The position numbers were made by a program, and so were the translations under genes. 64,000 bases of DNA, from positions 62,001 to 126,000 of the forward strand of contig NZ_JAFKDE010000002.1 in the NCBI RefSeq assembly GCF_017255295.1, in the 5' to 3' direction. Under the pieces are notes generated by a model. That model ran no database searches. It worked only from the letters and a program-made list of their open reading frames with translations, and had not been told where the DNA came from. Each line of letters starts with the position of its first letter. Position 1 is the first letter of the stretch. Below are positions 21,838 through 29,953 of this stretch, piece after piece. This DNA is from Nitratireductor aquimarinus. Its GTDB lineage: Bacteria > Pseudomonadota > Alphaproteobacteria > Rhizobiales > Rhizobiaceae.

Positions 21838-22782
21838 TCAGGGCAGGGCGCTGATGCGCTCCAGCATGAGGTCGAAGAACGGAGCCGGATCGATCCGACG
21901 CAGCACATTGACGTTTTTCGGCTTGCCGGTGACGTGCCACCAGTCGACCACCGTCATGCCAATGGTCTCGGACGAGGAGATGTCGACCGTGACATAGCAG
22001 TCGCGCTGCTCATAGGCCTGCGGAACGAGCAGATAGCCGGTGACGCAGGCATCGTGGATCGGCCGCGCCTTGGTCGGGAACTTGTGATCGCCATACTGGC
22101 AGAAGAAACCGGCCATGTTGGCGGCCTCGAGTGCGGCGCGGCTGCCGGTGGCGCCCAGCGTTTCGAGCCATTCCGGCGTCATCTGTGCGGTGTAGGTGCA
22201 GTCGATGGGGGCCATGGTGACCGGCGCGCCCGAGTGGAACACCTTGTGGGCCGCATGCGGGTCGACGAAGATGTTGAACTCGGCTGCCGGCGTGGCGTTG
22301 CCGCCCTCGAAGAAGCCGCCGCCCATCAGCACCACTTCGCGGATGCGGGGGATGATGCGCGGCTCCATGGTCATGGCCATGGCGAGGTTCGTCATCGGCC
22401 CGAGCGTGCAGACGGTGATCTCGCCTTCGGGCGCGTCCATGATCGTGCGAACCATCCAGTTGACGGCATGCTCGTCCTGCACCGGCGTCGTCGGCTCGGG
22501 GAGTTCGGCGCCGTCCAGCCCGGTTTCACCGTGGACATATTCCGCCGTCATCAGAGGCTTCACCATCGGTCCGGGGCAGCCTGCGAAGACCGGCACGTCG
22601 GGGCGGCCTGCAAGTTCCACAACTTTGAGCGCGTTCTTGGTGGTGAGCGAAAGGGGCACATTGCCGCCAACGGTCGTGATGCCAACCACTTCGAGTTCTT
22701 CCGGGGAACCCAGGGCGAACAGGATCGCGAAGGCGTCGTCCTGCCCCGGGTCGGTATCGATGATGATCTTACGTGGCGCCAT
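21838..22782 (-). CDS. inosine/uridine-preferring nucleoside hydrolase family protein
   Basis: A 314-residue nucleoside N-ribohydrolase, which splits the N-glycosidic bond of nucleosides to base and ribose. The calcium-binding DTDPGQDDAFA signature is at the N-terminus, and the conserved NIFVDPHAA and late HDACVTGYLL (metal-ligand aspartate) are present. The ATG at 22782 gives the usual MAPRKIIIDTDPG start with GGGA six bases upstream; an ATG four codons earlier (22794) is possible. It is divergent from the oxygenase-ABC operon, with a short palindrome between the two. It acts in the cytoplasm; the nucleoside may be supplied by that importer, which is inference. Confidence 0.88.
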   Translation of the reverse strand: MAPRKIIIDTDPGQDDAFAILFALGSPEELEVVGITTVGGNVPLSLTTKNALKVVELAGRPDVPVFAGCPGPMVKPLMTAEYVHGETGLDGAELPEPTTPVQDEHAVNWMVRTIMDAPEGEITVCTLGPMTNLAMAMTMEPRIIPRIREVVLMGGGFFEGGNATPAAEFNIFVDPHAAHKVFHSGAPVTMAPIDCTYTAQMTPEWLETLGATGSRAALEAANMAGFFCQYGDHKFPTKARPIHDACVTGYLLVPQAYEQRDCYVTVDISSSETIGMTVVDWWHVTGKPKNVNVLRRIDPAPFFDLMLERISALP

Positions 22783-22839
22783 GTCGGTTCCCATTTCCGT
22801 CTGATTCGGCTATTGCCGAGCACAATCCGATATGCATAA

Positions 22840-22853
22840 ATACAGTACTGTAT
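22840..22853. promoter_or_regulatory. 14-bp palindromic operator candidate in divergent promoter
   Basis: ATACAGTACTGTAT is a perfect palindrome in the AT-rich spacer between the divergent nucleoside hydrolase and oxygenase genes. TTGCCG (22813) and CATAAA (22835) with 16 bases between them could form a plus-strand promoter that the palindrome would overlap just downstream. TetR- or GntR-type proteins use sites of this form. The binding protein is not known. Confidence 0.5.
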
Positions 22854-22870
22854 AGTATCTTCAAGCTGGG

Positions 22871-23896
22871 ATGGTGGTCATGTCAACGAGTGAACGCGGC
22901 GATTTTTCGGAGATTCCGGTTCTCGACGTCTCGGGTCTTTATGGCGGCGACGAGGACGCCGTGCGCGCAGTCGCGTCGACGCTGCGCGGCTATCTGGAAA
23001 ACATCGGCTTCCTCTACATCGTCGGTCACCAGATCGCGCAGGAGGACATCGAGGCCGTACGCGAAGCGAGCCGGCAGTTCTTCGCTCTGCCCGAAGAAGA
23101 AAAGCTGAAACTGCGGATCGACAAGAACTTCCGCGGTTATCTGCCGTTCGCCGGCTCCACCATCGTCACCTCGTCGGTTGCGACCGTGAGCAAGCCGAAC
23201 CAGAGCGAGTCGCTCTTCTTCATGCATGAGGTCGACGCTGATGATCCGCGCGTGGCTGCCGACAAGCCGCTTCAGGGGCCGAACCAGTGGCCGGACGCAG
23301 TGATGCTGCCGGAGTTTCGCGAGACCATCGAGCGCTATGTGGACCAGATGAACACGCTGGCCCGCAAGATGGTTGGTGCGATCTCCATCTCGCTCGGCCT
23401 GTCGCCGGACGAGCTGAACAGCCACTTCGACGATCCGACCACCTTCCTGCGCCTTCTGCACTATCCCACGCAGCCGGCGGAAGAGGGGCTGTTCGGCTCC
23501 GCACCGCACACCGATTACGGTTTCATCACCCTGCTCGCGCAGGACGATGTCGGCGGTCTCGAGGTCAAGAACAAGGGTGGCGACTGGGTGCCGGCTCCGC
23601 CGATCCCGAACTCCTTCGTCATGAATGTGGGCGACATCCTTGCCCGCTGGTCGAACGACGTGTTCGTCTCCACGCCGCACCGGGTGATCAACCGGTCGGG
23701 CCGTGAGCGCTACTCGCAGCCCTTCTTCTTCGATCCGTCGATGGAAGCGCAGATCGAGGCGCTGCCGGCCTGCGTGCCCGAGGGCGCTGCACCGAAATAC
23801 GAGCCGGTGCTCTATGGGGATTACCTGATGGAGCGCATCGACAAGAACTATCATTACCGCAAGAAGAAAGCCGCTGAAGAAGCTGCGGCGAACTGA
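22871..23896 (+). CDS. isopenicillin N synthase family 2-oxoglutarate/Fe(II) oxygenase
   Basis: A 341-residue non-haem iron oxygenase with the DIOX_N region (about 12-130) and the 2OG-Fe(II) core (about 185-290). The iron ligands are H213 and D215 in APHTDYGF and H270 in STPHRVIN; R280-Y-S282 is the 2-oxoglutarate-binding RxS. The active site therefore looks complete. Starts at 22871 and 22880 are both possible. It is first in a transcript with a polar-amino-acid ABC importer, so it probably hydroxylates or oxidatively cleaves the imported compound in the cytoplasm. Antibiotic synthesis is unlikely, since no peptide synthetase is present. Confidence 0.88.
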   Translation: MVVMSTSERGDFSEIPVLDVSGLYGGDEDAVRAVASTLRGYLENIGFLYIVGHQIAQEDIEAVREASRQFFALPEEEKLKLRIDKNFRGYLPFAGSTIVTSSVATVSKPNQSESLFFMHEVDADDPRVAADKPLQGPNQWPDAVMLPEFRETIERYVDQMNTLARKMVGAISISLGLSPDELNSHFDDPTTFLRLLHYPTQPAEEGLFGSAPHTDYGFITLLAQDDVGGLEVKNKGGDWVPAPPIPNSFVMNVGDILARWSNDVFVSTPHRVINRSGRERYSQPFFFDPSMEAQIEALPACVPEGAAPKYEPVLYGDYLMERIDKNYHYRKKKAAEEAAAN

Positions 23897-23908
23897 TCTT
23901 CGCGCTTG

Positions 23909-23980
23909 AAACGGCCTTGACCGTCCCGAAGGACGCCAGGGCCGTTTTCAAAGGGATTATGCCTCGGGGGCTGAGGCATA
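23909..23980 (+). terminator. two tandem hairpins between oxygenase and binding-protein genes
   Basis: The first hairpin has 8-bp arms AAACGGCC (23909-23916) and GGCCGTTT (23940-23947), ending in four Ts. The second has 8-bp arms TATGCCTC (23958-23965) and GAGGCATA (23973-23980). They fill the 111-base spacer before the binding-protein gene. The first could act as a partial terminator; the pair could protect the downstream mRNA so the binding protein is made in excess. Both readings are inference. Confidence 0.45.
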
Positions 23981-24007
23981 TATGGATAAGTCCAGAGGAG
24001 AACGGGT

Positions 24008-24865
24008 ATGAACAAACATGTTTCGCAGATGGCGGGCCTCGGCCTTGCCGCACTGATGGGGCTGAGCGCTTCGGCATCGGCTTCCGACATTCCGGTTGCG
24101 CCGGAAGTCACGGAAAGCGGCAAGCTGTCGGTCGCCAACACGATCGATTTCGCGCCTTTCGAGTATCTTGATGCAGACGGCAAGCCGACCGGCATCATCA
24201 TCGAACTGGCCGGCGAAGTCGCCAAGCTGGTGGATGCCGAGCTTGATGTGCAGCGCACCCCGTTCCCCTCGATGATCCCCGGCCTGGCGGCCGGTCGCTT
24301 CAAGATCGCCTGGGAAACCTTTTCGGCCAAGCCCGAGCGTCTGGAGCAGGTCGACTTCGTGATGTTCATCAAGGCCGGCATCGCGGCTTCGACATCGCCC
24401 GAGAAGAAGGACGACTTCGCAGGCGACATGCCGCTCTGCGGCAAGCGCGTGGGCGTGTCGGCCGGCAGCGGTTCCGACTTCCTGGTCGACAAGCTGAGCG
24501 CCGAATGCACCGAGAATGGCAAGGAAGCGATCGACAAGTCGGTGTTCAACACGTCGACGGACATCATTCAGGCCGTGCTCGCCGACCGCATCGACGCCCG
24601 CGTTGATGACGCGACCGCATCGAGCTATTTCGAGGTCACGAGCAATGGCAAGCTCATCGTTCTGCCGACGCTTTATGACGTCGCGCCGCTTGGCCTCGCC
24701 ATTGCGAAGGGCGATCAGGCAACCGCCGACATGATGGTCGCGGCACTCGCCGAACTGTTCGAGAACGGCACCTATCAGTCGATCCTCGACAAGTATGGAA
24801 TGGGCGCCTACGCGATCAAGGAACCCTATTTCGTCGACACCATGGAAGCGCTGCGGGCCGAGTAA
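24008..24865 (+). CDS. polar amino acid ABC transporter substrate-binding protein
   Basis: A 285-residue family 3 periplasmic binding protein. A signal peptide (MNKHVSQMAGLGLAALMGLS, cleavage near ASA-SD) is followed by the typical GKLSVANTIDFAPFEYLDADG opening. The ribosome site AGAGGAGAACGGGT precedes the ATG at 24008. It supplies the permease and ATPase genes that follow. Two cysteines (in DMPLCGKRVG and SAECTENG) could form a disulfide. The ligand is unknown; the accompanying oxygenase suggests something other than a common amino acid. Confidence 0.92.
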   Translation: MNKHVSQMAGLGLAALMGLSASASASDIPVAPEVTESGKLSVANTIDFAPFEYLDADGKPTGIIIELAGEVAKLVDAELDVQRTPFPSMIPGLAAGRFKIAWETFSAKPERLEQVDFVMFIKAGIAASTSPEKKDDFAGDMPLCGKRVGVSAGSGSDFLVDKLSAECTENGKEAIDKSVFNTSTDIIQAVLADRIDARVDDATASSYFEVTSNGKLIVLPTLYDVAPLGLAIAKGDQATADMMVAALAELFENGTYQSILDKYGMGAYAIKEPYFVDTMEALRAE

Positions 24866-24903
24866 TCGGCCTGTAGTCCCACTGTAGCGAGTTTGGAGAA
24901 ACG

Positions 24904-25851
24904 ATGAGCAAGGTTGATACGAGCAAGGCTCGGCCCCAGCCATCCGTGGTGGAGGAGGTCGACCGTCTCGTCGTCGTGCCGCGCCGCAATTACGGCATCT
25001 GGATCGGGACGGCGTTCACCCTGGTGCTATCGTACTTCATCCTGCGCGCCTTTGCCGTCAACCCGGCCTTCGGATGGGAGACAGCCGCCGGCTACCTCTT
25101 CCATCCGTCGATCATGAGCGGTCTCATGACCACGCTGGTGCTGACGGTCGTCATCATGTTCCTGGCGATCATCATCGGCACCATCGTCGCGGTGATGCGC
25201 GTGTCGCCGAGCCCGGTGCTGCGCAGCTTTGCGGGCGCCTATGTGTGGTTCTTCCGCGGCGTGCCGGCGCTGATCCAGCTGATCTTCTGGTTCAACCTGG
25301 CGCTGCTGGTGCGCGAATTCTCGCTGACGCTTCCTTTCGTCGGCGAAATCTTCTCGATCCGCACCAATGATTTCATGACGCCTTTCTTCTCCGCCGTTGT
25401 GGCGCTCTCGCTTTGCGAGGCGGGCTACATGGCCGAGATCATCCGCGCCGGCATCAAGTCGGTGCCGACCGGCCAGTCGGAAGCGGCAAGCGCACTGGGC
25501 ATGCCCTACCGCAACATCCTGAAGCGCATCGTGCTGCCGCAGGCCATGCGCTTCGTCGTGCCGCCGACGGGCAATGAGGCAATCAATCTTCTGAAGCTGA
25601 CCTCGCTGGTGACCTTCATCGCCGTGGACGACCTGTTCTATTCGGCGCAGTCGATCTATGCGCGCACCTTTGAGACCATTCCGCTGCTCATCGTGGTGGC
25701 CGTCTGGTATCTCGCCGTGGTCTCGATCATGTCGGTGGGGCAGCACTTCCTGGAGCGCCATTTCGGCCGCAGTGAAACCCGCAGCCAGTCCCTGACCACG
25801 CGCTTCCTGCGCAATGCCTTCGGAACACGCGCAAAGGGAGCGGCGACATGA
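24904..25851 (+). CDS. polar amino acid ABC transporter permease
   Basis: A 315-residue inner-membrane permease of the HisMQ family, longer than the usual 220 because of a polar N-terminal extension of about 35 residues and a charged tail. There are about five to six hydrophobic segments, the [14 protein letters not shown] stretch and the EAA loop [21 protein letters not shown]. It is the only permease in this operon, so it probably works as a homodimer. It begins after AGTTTGGAGAAACG. Its end overlaps the ATPase start (ATGA). Confidence 0.92.
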   Translation: MSKVDTSKARPQPSVVEEVDRLVVVPRRNYGIWIGTAFTLVLSYFILRAFAVNPAFGWETAAGYLFHPSIMSGLMTTLVLTVVIMFLAIIIGTIVAVMRVSPSPVLRSFAGAYVWFFRGVPALIQLIFWFNLALLVREFSLTLPFVGEIFSIRTNDFMTPFFSAVVALSLCEAGYMAEIIRAGIKSVPTGQSEAASALGMPYRNILKRIVLPQAMRFVVPPTGNEAINLLKLTSLVTFIAVDDLFYSAQSIYARTFETIPLLIVVAVWYLAVVSIMSVGQHFLERHFGRSETRSQSLTTRFLRNAFGTRAKGAAT

Positions 25852-26654
25852 GCAACACTCCATCTGAAAACCGCGCCCGCTTCGGCGTGCCGGAAGACTC
25901 CATGGTGTTCGCGCGCGGCGTGCGCAAATCCTTCGGAACGCTGGACGTTCTGAAGGGCGTGGACATCGACGTTCCGAAGGGCTCGGTCGCCTGCATCATC
26001 GGGCCTTCCGGCTCCGGCAAGAGCACGTTCCTGCGCTGCATCAACCATCTGGAAAAGCTGACCGGCGGCATTCTGCTCGTCGACGGCGCATTCGTTGGCT
26101 ACGATCTGCGCAAGGACAGGCTCTATGAGGTGAAGGACAACGAGCTTTGCCAGCGGCGCGCCGAGATCGGCATGCTGTTTCAGTCGTTCAACCTGTTCTC
26201 GCACATGACGGTGATGGAGAACCTGATCGAAGCGCCGGTGCATGTGCGCCGCGTGCCGGTGGAGCAGGCCAAGAGCGAGGCGCTGGAGCTGCTCGCCCGT
26301 GTCGGCCTGTCCGAGAAAGTCGACAGCTATCCGCGCGAACTCTCCGGCGGTCAGCAGCAGCGCGTGGCCATTGCCCGCGCCATGGCGATGAAGCCCAAGG
26401 TTCTGCTTTTCGATGAACCCACTTCCGCGCTCGATCCCGAGCTTGTGGGCGAGGTTCTGCAGGTCATGCGCGATCTTGCCGAAACCGGCATGACCATGGT
26501 GGTGGTGACTCATGAAATCGGCTTTGCCCGCGAGATCGGTGACCAGCTGATCTTCATGGATGGCGGCGTGATCGTCGAAGAGGGCAACCCGCGCGAAATG
26601 ATCGCCAATCCGCAGTCGCCGCGCACGAAAGAGTTCCTCTCCAAGGTGCTCTGA
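25848..26654 (+). CDS. polar amino acid ABC transporter ATPase
   Basis: A 268-residue ATPase of the GlnQ/HisP group. Walker [11 protein letters not shown]-loop [12 protein letters not shown], signature LSGGQQQR and Walker [15 protein letters not shown] are all intact. It has a short insertion around [20 protein letters not shown], common in this subgroup. It overlaps the permease gene by four bases and ends the operon before the terminator at 26690. Confidence 0.93.
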   Translation: MSNTPSENRARFGVPEDSMVFARGVRKSFGTLDVLKGVDIDVPKGSVACIIGPSGSGKSTFLRCINHLEKLTGGILLVDGAFVGYDLRKDRLYEVKDNELCQRRAEIGMLFQSFNLFSHMTVMENLIEAPVHVRRVPVEQAKSEALELLARVGLSEKVDSYPRELSGGQQQRVAIARAMAMKPKVLLFDEPTSALDPELVGEVLQVMRDLAETGMTMVVVTHEIGFAREIGDQLIFMDGGVIVEEGNPREMIANPQSPRTKEFLSKVL

Positions 26655-26689
26655 TCCGCTTTGCCGGTAGATTAATTTCCAGCGCTTTC

Positions 26690-26731
26690 GACCCCGTCTC
26701 CCGTTCTGCCGGAAGGCGGGGTCAGCTTTTT
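26690..26731 (+). terminator. rho-independent terminator of the oxygenase-ABC operon
   Basis: GACCCCG (26690-26696) pairs with CGGGGTC (26717-26723) and is followed by AGCTTTTTGATTTTT. The stem with a T-rich tract 36 bases after the ATPase stop is a conventional terminator and separates this operon from the next importer. Confidence 0.7.
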
Positions 26732-26870
26732 GATTTTTCGGGGTTAGAGTGCTCCCCCTTTTCCTGGAATTGCTCCAGTCGCGCCGTTGAGCAGATCTCA
26801 CGGGCGTCATGCCGCTTCCACAATCAACATGCTTTCAACGGACAGACGGGATGAATCCGCGCCTGCGGCC

Positions 26871-26913
26871 TTGACACGGGCGGCGACTGTCTCATTAAAT
26901 GAAAGCGCTTTCA
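26871..26913 (+). promoter_or_regulatory. promoter with LacI-type operator TGAAAGCGCTTTCA
   Basis: TTGACA (26871-26876) and TTAAAT (26895-26900), 18 bases apart, form a sigma-70 promoter. The perfect 14-bp palindrome TGAAAGCGCTTTCA (26900-26913) with a central CG abuts the -10. This is the classic form of LacI-family operators, and a LacI regulator is encoded at the other end of the same cluster (30814-31815). A partial copy, AGCGCTTTC, lies at 26681-26689. Repression by that regulator is a strong inference. Confidence 0.75.
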
Positions 26914-26934
26914 CTTTTGAGGAGAGGGGGGACG

Positions 26935-27609
26935 TTGAATCAGCTCTGGGTTACGCTTCGGCCGCACCTGCCCTTCATGCTCGACGGGTTTCTGCTCACC
27001 GTGTTCGCCTGTACGCTGGCGATCATCGGGGCGGTCCTCATCGGCGCATTGATGGCGTCGCTTCGCACGTCCGGAAACCGGATCGTGCGAGGGGTTGCGT
27101 TTGCCTATAGCGACGTGTTCCGCAACACGCCGTTCATCGTTCAGCTCTTTTTCTTCTTCTACGGCCTGCCGGAAATCGGCATCTATATCGGCGCGTTCGA
27201 GACCGGGGTGATCGCCCTGTCGATCATCGGCGGCGCGTTTGTTTCCGATGTCATCCGCTCGGGCATTCTGGCGGTGGATCAGGGGGTGATCGAGGCGGCG
27301 AAGGTGAGTGGCCTCAGCCGCTGGACCATTTTTACAAAAATCGTTCTGCCGATTGCGCTGCGCACCTCCGTGCGCCCGATGGGCTCGGTGCTGATCAACA
27401 TGGTTCTGACCTCTTCGATCCTGTCGACCATCACGATCAATGAACTGACGGGCACTGCCAAGATCGTGGCTTCGACCACCTTCAAGCCCTTCGAGGTCTA
27501 TCTCGTGCTGCTCGTTCTCTACGCCTCGCTCACCTATGCGCTGTCGCTTCTGATCAACACGGTTCACCGGCGGCTCAACCGGGCGATGGATACGGGAGGT
27601 GCGGCATGA
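26935..27609 (+). CDS. polar amino acid ABC transporter permease 1
   Basis: A 224-residue HisMQ-type inner-membrane permease with about five hydrophobic segments and the EAA loop EAAKVSGLSRWTIFTKIVLP. I chose the TTG at 26935 because GGAGAGGGGGG lies directly before it. The only ATG (26899) falls inside the promoter and operator and has no ribosome site. This is the first gene of the importer transcript controlled by the LacI-type operator. It overlaps the second permease (ATGA). Confidence 0.85.
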   Translation: MNQLWVTLRPHLPFMLDGFLLTVFACTLAIIGAVLIGALMASLRTSGNRIVRGVAFAYSDVFRNTPFIVQLFFFFYGLPEIGIYIGAFETGVIALSIIGGAFVSDVIRSGILAVDQGVIEAAKVSGLSRWTIFTKIVLPIALRTSVRPMGSVLINMVLTSSILSTITINELTGTAKIVASTTFKPFEVYLVLLVLYASLTYALSLLINTVHRRLNRAMDTGGAA

Positions 27610-28277
27610 GATATGCGGACTTCACGCCCTACGACCTGGTGCTGCTTGCGCAGGGGCTGGGCGTCACGGTGGGGCTTTTCACGCTCACCACGCTTGTCGG
27701 GCTTTTGATCGCGGCGCTTTTCACCCTGGTCGACTATTACCGCGTGCCGGTGCTGCGGCAGGTGATCGTCACGGTCAGTGAAGCGCTCAAGAACTCGCCG
27801 GTTCTGGTTCAGCTCTTTCTGGTGTTCTTCGGGCTGCCGGCCTTCTTTCACATCAACATGACGCCATTCGTGGCGGCATCGCTCACCATCAGCCTGAACA
27901 CGGCGGCGTTTGCATTCGTGATCTTCCGCTCGGGCATCGATGCGGTGGAGGCGGAGCAGGTGGCGGCGGCAAAGGTCTATGGGCATTCGCGCTGGCAGAT
28001 CCTGCGCTTCGTGCTTCTGCCGCAGGCTGCCGCGTTCTCCATCGGACCGCTGGTCGGCCTTCTGGTGAACCAGCTTCAGGTCACATCGCTGATCTCGGTC
28101 ATCGGCGTGTTCGATCTGACCAAGATCGGCAACATTCTCAATCTGCGCACGCTCGAGCCATTCATCGTGTGGACCGTGGTGGGGCTCCTCTACTACGCGC
28201 TGGCAAAGCTTCTGGCGAGTGTGGGCGCGCGCATTGAAAAGCGGCTGCGCAGGTCGGTCGTCTGGGAAGGAATCTGA
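27606..28277 (+). CDS. polar amino acid ABC transporter permease 2
   Basis: A 223-residue HisMQ-type permease with five hydrophobic segments. The FRSGIDAVEAEQVAAAKVYG stretch and the RFVLLPQAAAFSIGPL loop mark the ATPase-contact region. It pairs with the preceding permease to form a heterodimeric channel. Its ATG overlaps the stop of permease 1, and the ATPase gene begins one base after its stop. Confidence 0.9.
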   Translation: MRYADFTPYDLVLLAQGLGVTVGLFTLTTLVGLLIAALFTLVDYYRVPVLRQVIVTVSEALKNSPVLVQLFLVFFGLPAFFHINMTPFVAASLTISLNTAAFAFVIFRSGIDAVEAEQVAAAKVYGHSRWQILRFVLLPQAAAFSIGPLVGLLVNQLQVTSLISVIGVFDLTKIGNILNLRTLEPFIVWTVVGLLYYALAKLLASVGARIEKRLRRSVVWEGI

Positions 28278-28278
28278 C

Positions 28279-29013
28279 ATGATTGTCATTGAAAACGTCG
28301 AAAAGCGCTTTGGCGAAACGACGGTCCTGAAGCGCATCAACCTGACCATCGAGCCGGGCGAGGTGGTGACCATTCTGGGCTCGAGCGGTTCGGGCAAGTC
28401 GACGCTGATCCGCTGCATCAACGGGCTGGAGGCCCTCTCTGGCGGGCGGATCACCGTCGATGGCAATGATGTGTCCACCAAGGCGGGGCTCGCGACGGCG
28501 CGGCGGCGCTCGGCGACGGTGTTCCAGCTGTTCAATCTCTACCCGCACATGACGGCGCTGGAGAACATCACGCTGGCGCCGATCAACGTTTTGAAGAAGC
28601 CGCGCGCGGAAGCCGAGGCGCGGGCGCGCGAACTCCTGAAGCTGGTGGGGCTCGCCGATCTCGCGACGGCCTATCCGCAGCGCCTGTCGGGCGGCCAGCG
28701 TCAGCGCGTGGGCATCTGCCGGGCGCTTGCGATGGACCCGCGTTACCTGCTGCTGGACGAGGTGACGAGCGCGCTCGATCCGGAGATGACGGGCGAGGTT
28801 CTGGACATTCTGGCCGAGCTTGCGCGCGGCGGCACGACGATGCTGTTCGTGACCCACGAGGTCGAGTTTGCGCGGCGCATTTCCAGCCGCATCGTTTTTC
28901 TGGAGCAGGGCGAGCTCATCGTCGACATGCCCACCGAACGTTTCTTTGCGGAGGATGGCGGCTTTGCCGTGCCGCGCATCCGCCAGTTCCTGACCAAGAT
29001 GAAGAAAGACTGA
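28279..29013 (+). CDS. polar amino acid ABC transporter ATPase
   Basis: A 244-residue GlnQ-like ATPase. Walker A GSSGSGKST, signature LSGGQRQR and Walker B YLLLDEVTSALDPE are present, so Walker B carries the ordinary catalytic Glu followed by Val rather than Pro. I chose the ATG at 28279 (MIVIENVEKRFG), just after the permease stop; the frame extends upstream only within the permease gene. It drives uptake through the two preceding permeases. Confidence 0.92.
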   Translation: MIVIENVEKRFGETTVLKRINLTIEPGEVVTILGSSGSGKSTLIRCINGLEALSGGRITVDGNDVSTKAGLATARRRSATVFQLFNLYPHMTALENITLAPINVLKKPRAEAEARARELLKLVGLADLATAYPQRLSGGQRQRVGICRALAMDPRYLLLDEVTSALDPEMTGEVLDILAELARGGTTMLFVTHEVEFARRISSRIVFLEQGELIVDMPTERFFAEDGGFAVPRIRQFLTKMKKD

Positions 29014-29016
29014 CGC

Positions 29017-29934
29017 GTGATACTTCTTGCCAATTGCGAGGCCGAAGCCGGATTTTCCGAATCCATTGCCGACCTGAAGAACGGGAAATCCGCCGTGGAT
29101 GCGCTGGTGCGCGGCATCGGCTTCGTGGAGGCCGATCCGAAGGTGCGCAGCGTCGGCTATGGCGGCTGGCCCAACATGCTGGGCGTGATGGAATGCGACG
29201 CCGGCGTGATGGACGGGACGACCCGCGCCGTGGGCACGGTGGCCGCCGTTCCGCGCACGCTGCATGTGGCCGCGCTCGCCTGCGAGGTGATGCGCCGGCT
29301 GCCCCATGTGATGCTGACCGGAGAGGGCGCCCGCAGGTTTGCAGATGAAATCGGTTTCACGACCGACGACATGCTCTATCCGGACAGCAAGCGCGTCTGG
29401 TGGGAAAAGCTCGACGGCCTGATGACCGAGGAACAGAAGGGCGCTTTCCCCGACACCCCGCTGGCGGGGCTTCTGGGCGCGATCACCGACCCCGAGCGGG
29501 TGCGCGACACGACCGTGTTTCTGGGGCAGGACCAGACCGGCGGGATTGCGACCGTCACCTCGACTTCGGGCTGGGCGTGGAAATATCCGGGCCGCGTGGG
29601 CGACAGCCCGATCCCCGGCGCAGGCTTTTACGCCGACAGCCGCTATGGCGCGGCGGCGTGCACGCATACCGGCGAGATGACCATGCGTTCGGCGACGGCG
29701 CACGCAATCGTGCACGGCATGAAATGCGGTCTGTCTCTCGACGACGCGATCCAGAGTGCAGCCGACGATCTGCTCGCGCTCGACACCGGTTTCATCGGCG
29801 AAGTGGTGATCCACGCGCTCGACACGCACGGCAATCACCGTGTCGTCAATCTCCATGGCCAGGGCACCGTTGCCTACTGGTTCTGGGAGCCTTCCATGGC
29901 CGCTCCGGAAAAGCGGCAATCGCAACCGATCTGA
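29017..29934 (+). CDS. glycosylasparaginase/isoaspartyl peptidase family Ntn-hydrolase
   Basis: A 305-residue N-terminal-nucleophile hydrolase of the asparaginase-2 family, closest by motif to N4-(beta-N-acetylglucosaminyl)-L-asparaginase. The predicted self-cleavage and nucleophile is T174 in GQDQTGGIATVTSTSG. The following GRVGDSPIPGAGFYAD is the glycosylasparaginase hallmark, and CTHTGEMTMR is the substrate loop. There is no signal peptide, so the enzyme is cytoplasmic. The GTG at 29017 lies three bases after the ATPase stop. In this importer operon it would cleave an imported asparagine conjugate to aspartate and an amino-sugar. L-asparaginase or isoaspartyl peptidase activity is the alternative. 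Confidence 0.85.
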   Translation: MILLANCEAEAGFSESIADLKNGKSAVDALVRGIGFVEADPKVRSVGYGGWPNMLGVMECDAGVMDGTTRAVGTVAAVPRTLHVAALACEVMRRLPHVMLTGEGARRFADEIGFTTDDMLYPDSKRVWWEKLDGLMTEEQKGAFPDTPLAGLLGAITDPERVRDTTVFLGQDQTGGIATVTSTSGWAWKYPGRVGDSPIPGAGFYADSRYGAAACTHTGEMTMRSATAHAIVHGMKCGLSLDDAIQSAADDLLALDTGFIGEVVIHALDTHGNHRVVNLHGQGTVAYWFWEPSMAAPEKRQSQPI

Positions 29935-29953
29935 TTTAAGAAGGAGGAGTTCA

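Noticed and set aside
22871-23896. Beta-lactam biosynthesis gene
   Set aside because: The protein is in the isopenicillin N synthase fold family, but there is no ACV synthetase or related gene, and the context is an importer operon.
26899-26934. ATG start for the first permease of the LacI-controlled importer
   Set aside because: It lies within the promoter and operator with no ribosome site. The TTG at 26935 has a strong one.
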